Positions 60,001 to 64,000 of a DNA stretch of 64,000 nt are shown here, piece by piece. The stretch comes from Geminocystis sp050753365 (lineage in GTDB: Bacteria > Cyanobacteriota > Cyanobacteriia > Cyanobacteriales > Cyanobacteriaceae). A program made the position numbers and the translations under genes. Every line of letters starts with the position of its first letter. Position 1 is the stretch's first letter. Location of the stretch: positions 23,153-87,152 of the forward strand of contig NZ_JBLZFY010000007.1 in NCBI RefSeq assembly GCF_050753365.1, written 5' to 3'. The notes beneath the pieces were generated by a model. It was not told the origin of the DNA, made no database searches, and worked only from the letters and a program-made list of their open reading frames with translations.

Positions 60001-61386
60001 TTAAAATCCTAACATGACACGGGCAACGTTAAAATAAATTAACACCCCTAAAACGTCCACTGCGGTTGTAATAAAGGGACCAGACATTAAGGCAGGATCG
60101 AGTCCCAAACGTTTGAATAAAAAGGGTAGAGCAGAACCTGCGATCGAAGCTAAAAAGGAAATAGCGATCAAACTTACTCCTACAGTGAAAGAGATATTTA
60201 TATCATTGTCAGTTTGGGGTAATAAGTAAGCCCAAATCATGGTGATAACTCCTAATACAACCCCTAAAATTAATCCTGCCACCCCTTCTCGATAAATAAC
60301 GTTTATGACTCCTAAATCCCTCACTTCATCGGTGCTGATACCCCTAATTACTACAGTAGATGATTGAGTACCAATATTCCCACCACTATCAATTAACAGG
60401 GGAATAAAGGCGGCTAACACCGTCACTTGAGCTAAAATATCTTCCTGTGCGCCGATAATTGTACCCGTCAAACTGTTTGTAACTAATAAGACTAATAACC
60501 ATGTAACTCTTTTTTTAGCCACCGCAAAAAGATTCATCTGAAAATAATTATCTCCATCCGCCGATAAACCACTCAAGGCGTATATGTCTTCTGTTGCTTC
60601 TTCTTGTATAATATCAATTACATCGTCAACGGTGACAACACCAACTAATCTTTGTTCTCGATCGACTACAGGAATAGCCAGAAAATCGTAACGTTGAATA
60701 ATTCGAGCAACTTCTTCTTGATCAAGATCAGTTTTAACATAAATAATATCCTTAGTCATAATCTGCTCTAAAGTGCTTTCTTTGGGATTAATGACTAAAT
60801 CTCGTAGTGATACAACCCCGATGAGATGACGAAAATTATCGAGGACATAGATATAATAAATTAACTCCGATACCTTTGCTTTTGCCCTTAATTGACTTAA
60901 AACTTCGCTGATGGTTAAGTGACTCCTAAACGCCACATATTCGGGAGTCATAATGCGCCCGGCGGTGTCTTCTTCGTAACCTAATAATAAATTCGTTGCC
61001 TGTCTTTCTTCGGGGCTTAATTGTTCTAAAATACGACTAACTACTTGGGCTGGTAACTCATCAAATAATTTTACCCTCTCATCAGGAGACATATTTCCCA
61101 CAATATCCAAGACTTCCTGTCGTTTAAAGTCTTCAATCAATGCTTGTTGTATGGGAATTTCTAAATATTCATACACTTCGATCGCCTTGTCTTTCCCTAG
61201 TAATCTAAATGCGATCGCCTGTTCGGATTCAGGTAAATCTTCGATAGCTTCAGCAATATCCACAGGTTGCACGGGAATTAATAAAGCCTTAGCACCTTCA
61301 AGATTATTTTGTGCCAACAGTAATTGTAACTGAGAATGAACTAAATCTCTTAGCTCATGACGGGAATTATTTTGTTGGTTATCCAT
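60001..61386 (-). CDS. mgtE: Magnesium transporter MgtE
   Basis: MgtE is a Mg2+ channel gated by its own cytoplasmic magnesium sensor. The 461 residues show the N domain of helical repeats (about 25-135; IAEAIEDLPESEQAIAFRLL), two CBS domains (about 145-270; IMTPEYVAFRSHLTISEVLS, IGVVSLRDLVINPKE, LVGVVTVDDVIDIIQEE), a connecting helix, and five membrane helices (about 295-461) with IPLLIDSGGNIGTQSSTVVI, the segment conserved at the ion pore. The start is the ATG at 61386. sipA follows 31 bp downstream. No M-box-type riboswitch was recognised in the 350-bp upstream gap. Confidence 0.95.
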   Translation of the reverse strand: MDNQQNNSRHELRDLVHSQLQLLLAQNNLEGAKALLIPVQPVDIAEAIEDLPESEQAIAFRLLGKDKAIEVYEYLEIPIQQALIEDFKRQEVLDIVGNMSPDERVKLFDELPAQVVSRILEQLSPEERQATNLLLGYEEDTAGRIMTPEYVAFRSHLTISEVLSQLRAKAKVSELIYYIYVLDNFRHLIGVVSLRDLVINPKESTLEQIMTKDIIYVKTDLDQEEVARIIQRYDFLAIPVVDREQRLVGVVTVDDVIDIIQEEATEDIYALSGLSADGDNYFQMNLFAVAKKRVTWLLVLLVTNSLTGTIIGAQEDILAQVTVLAAFIPLLIDSGGNIGTQSSTVVIRGISTDEVRDLGVINVIYREGVAGLILGVVLGVITMIWAYLLPQTDNDINISFTVGVSLIAISFLASIAGSALPFLFKRLGLDPALMSGPFITTAVDVLGVLIYFNVARVMLGF

Positions 61387-61454
61387 TGTCTTTGAAAATT
61401 AATTTTTACTAACAACAATACCCTAAAAAAGTGAATAGTGAATAGTGAATAGTT

Positions 61455-61640
61455 GGCTCTCTTACTTTGAGTATGATAAATTATGTCTAAAAAAGGTGTC
61501 AGGTATCAGGTGGCAAGTGTTAGGTTAAATTAAAACTCTAAATTTATAATATTTGCATTTTTAAAATTCTAAATTTATTATATATCAATACTTTTAGCGA
61601 TTATTTATTACTAAAATATCATAACTACTGTAGAAAAGCC
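61455..61640 (+). mobile_element. MITE-like element family B, full copy B4
   Basis: This 186-bp copy begins GGCTCTCTTACTTTGAGTAT and ends CATAACTACTGTAGAAAAGCC; it is the inverse of B2, with matching ATAAATTATGTCTAAAAAAG and AGGTGTC/AGGTATC blocks next to one end. It fills most of the 352-bp gap between mgtE and the last gene; TTCTTAATTTTTAATTC repeats and AT-rich DNA make up the rest. (Ends are quoted in shortened form.). Confidence 0.8.
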
Positions 61641-61738
61641 GAATAGTTTTTAATTCTTAATTTTTAATTCCTTTTTCCACGAATCATAGAAGAGCGCTAT
61701 ATATTAAAGTAGAGGAGAAAATTGTGTGAGAAAGAAAA

Positions 61739-64000
61739 ATGACTAATCAGCAACCAGAAGATTGGGGTAATAATAATCCAAATCCTCAGCCTTTAACTTT
61801 CAAGGAAAAATTAACAACTTTACTCAGTAAACCGCAAACTCAAATTATTTCCTTAGTGACGGTATCGGGTATTTTAGCAGGAGGCTATGGTGTCACTAGA
61901 TATTTAATTAATTCGGTGATTCCCTCTCGTATCGAAACAGAGTTGGCAAAAATTTTGTCACGGGAGGTGACTTTCGGTGAGGTTAGTCATTCTCTTTTTA
62001 ATGAAATTATTGTCGAAAATATCGACATCCCCCCCACGATCGAAGACCCTAGTTTTTTGTCGATCGAGTCTGCTAAGATTAGTTTAGATTTATGGTCATT
62101 ATTATTCCAAAGACAGTTACCCATTAACGTTATTGCCAATGAGATAAAAGCGTATGGGCAATTAGATACATTATTGCCTCCCCAAGACGAGAGAAAACCC
62201 TTTCCTTCATCTCTCAAGTTACCAAGTATTCCCATAGAAGCAAAAATTAACCTGACATTGCGTAACGGGAAGATAGCCATTTCTCCTAATGCCACCACAG
62301 AAGCGGTAGAAATCGACAGCAGGGGGAGATTAACTTTACTCTATGACAACGAAAATCAACCCTTAACTTATAACTTAGAAAATCGTATTGGTTTTAGTCG
62401 TATTAATTTGCAAGGAGAAACCCTTTTAGCCGACACCGCCAGTGACAATAAATTAGAAATTCGTTATCTGAATTTACCCCAAGTAGCGAGATTAATTCCG
62501 ATGCTTCCCCTTGATTTGCAAGAAGGCATCCTTAACGGCAACTTAAAAATTATCACTCCTTCTCTCTCTACTCTTAATATTAACGATGTCGAGGGGAAGG
62601 TTAATCTACAAGATGTGAAAGGAAAAGTTGATATAGCCAAACTAGACTCATTAGAATTAGATACATTTAACCTCAAGGAAAAAATCGAGACGACTCCTCT
62701 TCTTAATCAAAATTTTCAGACAAATGTTTTTCTCGACATCAAAGAGGAATCCCTTAATGTAGAGTATGCCAGTGTAAAAATAGGAGAAATCGATGCCTCC
62801 CTGAGAGGAGAAATTAGTCAACTTATAGGGTATAACTTACAAGGAAGTCTTAACCCTGTTAATCTCAAAAAAGTTTTACCTAGTCTTGGGGTTAAATCTC
62901 CTGTCACCATCGATGGTTTATTAACCGCCAATATTTTAGTAACGGGAAATCTGGATAATCCCGAAATGGAGGGTAAGGTAAAGGTTGATAAAACTTTTGT
63001 CGATAAATTGGAGTTAGGCAATATTGATAGTCAATTTAGTGGCAATTTAGATAAACTTACCATTCAACAAGTTACCGTCAAACCTCCTTCTGGTATCATC
63101 ACGGCGGGGGGAGTTATTAATACTAACTTTAATCAAAATCGTTTAGAAGGTAAACCTCTGGAGTTAAGCAAGATACCTTTTAATTTTCAATTCACCGCCG
63201 ATTTACCCCAAGATGTCTGGAGTAACTATGATATTTTATCACCAACAGAGGGTTCGATCGAAACCCCTCCCTTATCATTAATCATCAGGCAAATATTAGC
63301 AAAAGGAGAAATTAAAGGAAACTTAAACAACCCCCAAGGAGAAATTTCTTTTTCCCTTCCCTCCATTACTACCGTAGAAGAAGAATTTGCCACCGAAGGT
63401 AAATTAGTTATTGATAAAAATAGAGTCAATATAATAGATACTCAATTAGTTAACCAAGGAAACCAAAACCGAATCCTTGTTAATGGAAATGGAAACTGGC
63501 AAGAGAAAACCTATGCAGTAAATCTTAGCAGTAACGAAATTAATCTGACTCCCTTCCTTTCTCCTTTATGTCAAATCTTCTCCTTTTGTGATGATTCTTT
63601 CGTCAATGTCAACTTACCAACCCTCGCACAAAATTTAGATGTCGATATTTCTGGCAACTTAGCAGAAATTAGTCTTCATAATATAGATGCCAAAGGAAAA
63701 GTTAACCTCCTTATCGACAATCAAAGAGGAAACCCCCTCCTTTTAACATCATCATCATCCATTAATCAAACAGGAAACATTAACCTAGACTTTGACTTAG
63801 CTAAAAGTGACTTAACCATCAACACCCAAGTTAATCAACTTTCTCTCAATAATATCCTTCCCTCCTTACCAACTCTTACTAACATTCTTGAGAGTCAAGT
63901 AACATTAACCGCTAATACCCAAGACTTATTAACCCTTTCCTCTTCCTCTTCCCCCTCTTCCCCCTCTTCCCCCCTGTCCCTTCTTCACCTCTTATCCTCC
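61739..64000 (+). CDS. AsmA/TamB-like (DUF490-type) very long protein, 5' part only
   Basis: An open frame of 754 codons begins at the ATG at 61739 and is still open at the last base, so only the N-terminal part is seen. One membrane helix lies near residues 37-60 (IISLVTVSGILAGGYGVTRY). The rest is a repetitive beta-strand pattern with NLQGSLNPVNLKKVLPSLGV and ITAGGVINTNFNQNRLEGK, like the AsmA/TamB/DUF490 group of lipid- or protein-transport bridges between inner and outer membranes. Near the end the codons become TCTTCCCCC repeats (Ser-Ser-Pro). The gene start has AGAGGAG about 25 bases upstream and AGAAAG closer. Confidence 0.75.
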   Translation, partial: MTNQQPEDWGNNNPNPQPLTFKEKLTTLLSKPQTQIISLVTVSGILAGGYGVTRYLINSVIPSRIETELAKILSREVTFGEVSHSLFNEIIVENIDIPPTIEDPSFLSIESAKISLDLWSLLFQRQLPINVIANEIKAYGQLDTLLPPQDERKPFPSSLKLPSIPIEAKINLTLRNGKIAISPNATTEAVEIDSRGRLTLLYDNENQPLTYNLENRIGFSRINLQGETLLADTASDNKLEIRYLNLPQVARLIPMLPLDLQEGILNGNLKIITPSLSTLNINDVEGKVNLQDVKGKVDIAKLDSLELDTFNLKEKIETTPLLNQNFQTNVFLDIKEESLNVEYASVKIGEIDASLRGEISQLIGYNLQGSLNPVNLKKVLPSLGVKSPVTIDGLLTANILVTGNLDNPEMEGKVKVDKTFVDKLELGNIDSQFSGNLDKLTIQQVTVKPPSGIITAGGVINTNFNQNRLEGKPLELSKIPFNFQFTADLPQDVWSNYDILSPTEGSIETPPLSLIIRQILAKGEIKGNLNNPQGEISFSLPSITTVEEEFATEGKLVIDKNRVNIIDTQLVNQGNQNRILVNGNGNWQEKTYAVNLSSNEINLTPFLSPLCQIFSFCDDSFVNVNLPTLAQNLDVDISGNLAEISLHNIDAKGKVNLLIDNQRGNPLLLTSSSSINQTGNINLDFDLAKSDLTINTQVNQLSLNNILPSLPTLTNILESQVTLTANTQDLLTLSSSSSPSSPSSPLSLLHLLSS

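Noticed and set aside
61387..61738. Possible Mg2+ riboswitch upstream of mgtE
   Set aside because: The gap is filled by element B4 and AT-rich repeats; no M-box or ykkC-like helix arrangement could be built by eye.
1..64000. tRNA, tmRNA, 6S or SRP RNA genes
   Set aside because: No T-loop-like GGTTCRANYCC box with a matching acceptor stem and no conserved core of the other RNAs was recognised by eye; a covariance-model scan would be needed to exclude small RNAs.

Overview
The window comes from a unicellular, AT-rich cyanobacterium. Evidence includes the phycocyanin lyase subunit CpcE, thylakoid-formation protein Thf1, the division protein Ftn2/ZipN, the NblS-interacting SipA, phylloquinone genes menA/menF, a CBS-CP12 fusion, a GUN4-type kinase, a consensus NtcA site in front of amt, and many CGATCG (HIP1-core) words. 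The overall look resembles the Geminocystis/Cyanobacterium group; that is an impression, not a placement. Genes lie on both strands with few long operons. No tRNA, rRNA or CRISPR array was recognised.

Layout. 0.1-14 kb: MscS channel, ammonium transporter, TVP38-like membrane protein, a multi-PAS histidine kinase, Ftn2, CpcE, SerS, Thf1. 14-24 kb: cupin/cysteine-dioxygenase-like protein, a two-component pair, NrtS, and a thiol-redox group (CcdA-like protein, Cys-repeat thioredoxin-like protein, thioredoxin), together with CBS-CP12 and an adenylate-kinase-like protein. 24-34 kb: the most unusual block. A membrane 4Fe-4S protein carrying FHA and cyclic-nucleotide-binding domains lies beside an FHA-flavin reductase-ferredoxin fusion; an animal-type haem peroxidase whose usual distal His is replaced by Leu is divergent from them, followed by a convergent Rieske oxygenase of the PaO/Tic55 family. 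34-38.5 kb: Apt, then a rightward run ending in a Ser/Thr kinase-GUN4 fusion. 38.5-41 kb: a C5 methyltransferase with a convergent TdeIII-like restriction enzyme. 41-47 kb: CheB, divergent menA/menF, Uma2 nuclease, FtsH. 47.5-51.5 kb: transposase debris, a UvrD-type helicase and a two-gene nucleotidyltransferase module. 51.5-64 kb: LCP protein, HAD hydrolase, orphan MNT protein, SufC/SufD, LeuB, sugar transferase, SipA/MgtE and the beginning of a very long AsmA/TamB-like protein cut by the window edge.

The intergenic DNA is itself informative. At least three families of short non-autonomous elements recur (called A, B and C here). Two B copies are nearly the same size (186-187 bp), and the two best A copies share their interior as well as their ends. 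Inside and beside them are arrays of many different 7-bp units (for example TTAATTC, TTGTTAA, AATAAGT, TAATAGG). Several apparent gene starts fall inside these repeats, so starts were moved downstream for the DUF3067, CcdA-like and menA genes; separate evidence moves the starts of thf1, the Cys-repeat thioredoxin-like gene and sufC.

The leading candidate for an undescribed system is the 24.4-33.6 kb redox cluster. From its domains I infer an electron path from NAD(P)H through flavin/2Fe-2S to a membrane 4Fe-4S protein, gated by phosphopeptide (FHA) and cyclic-nucleotide signals, possibly linked to the divergent peroxidase. None of these functional links is shown by the sequence alone.
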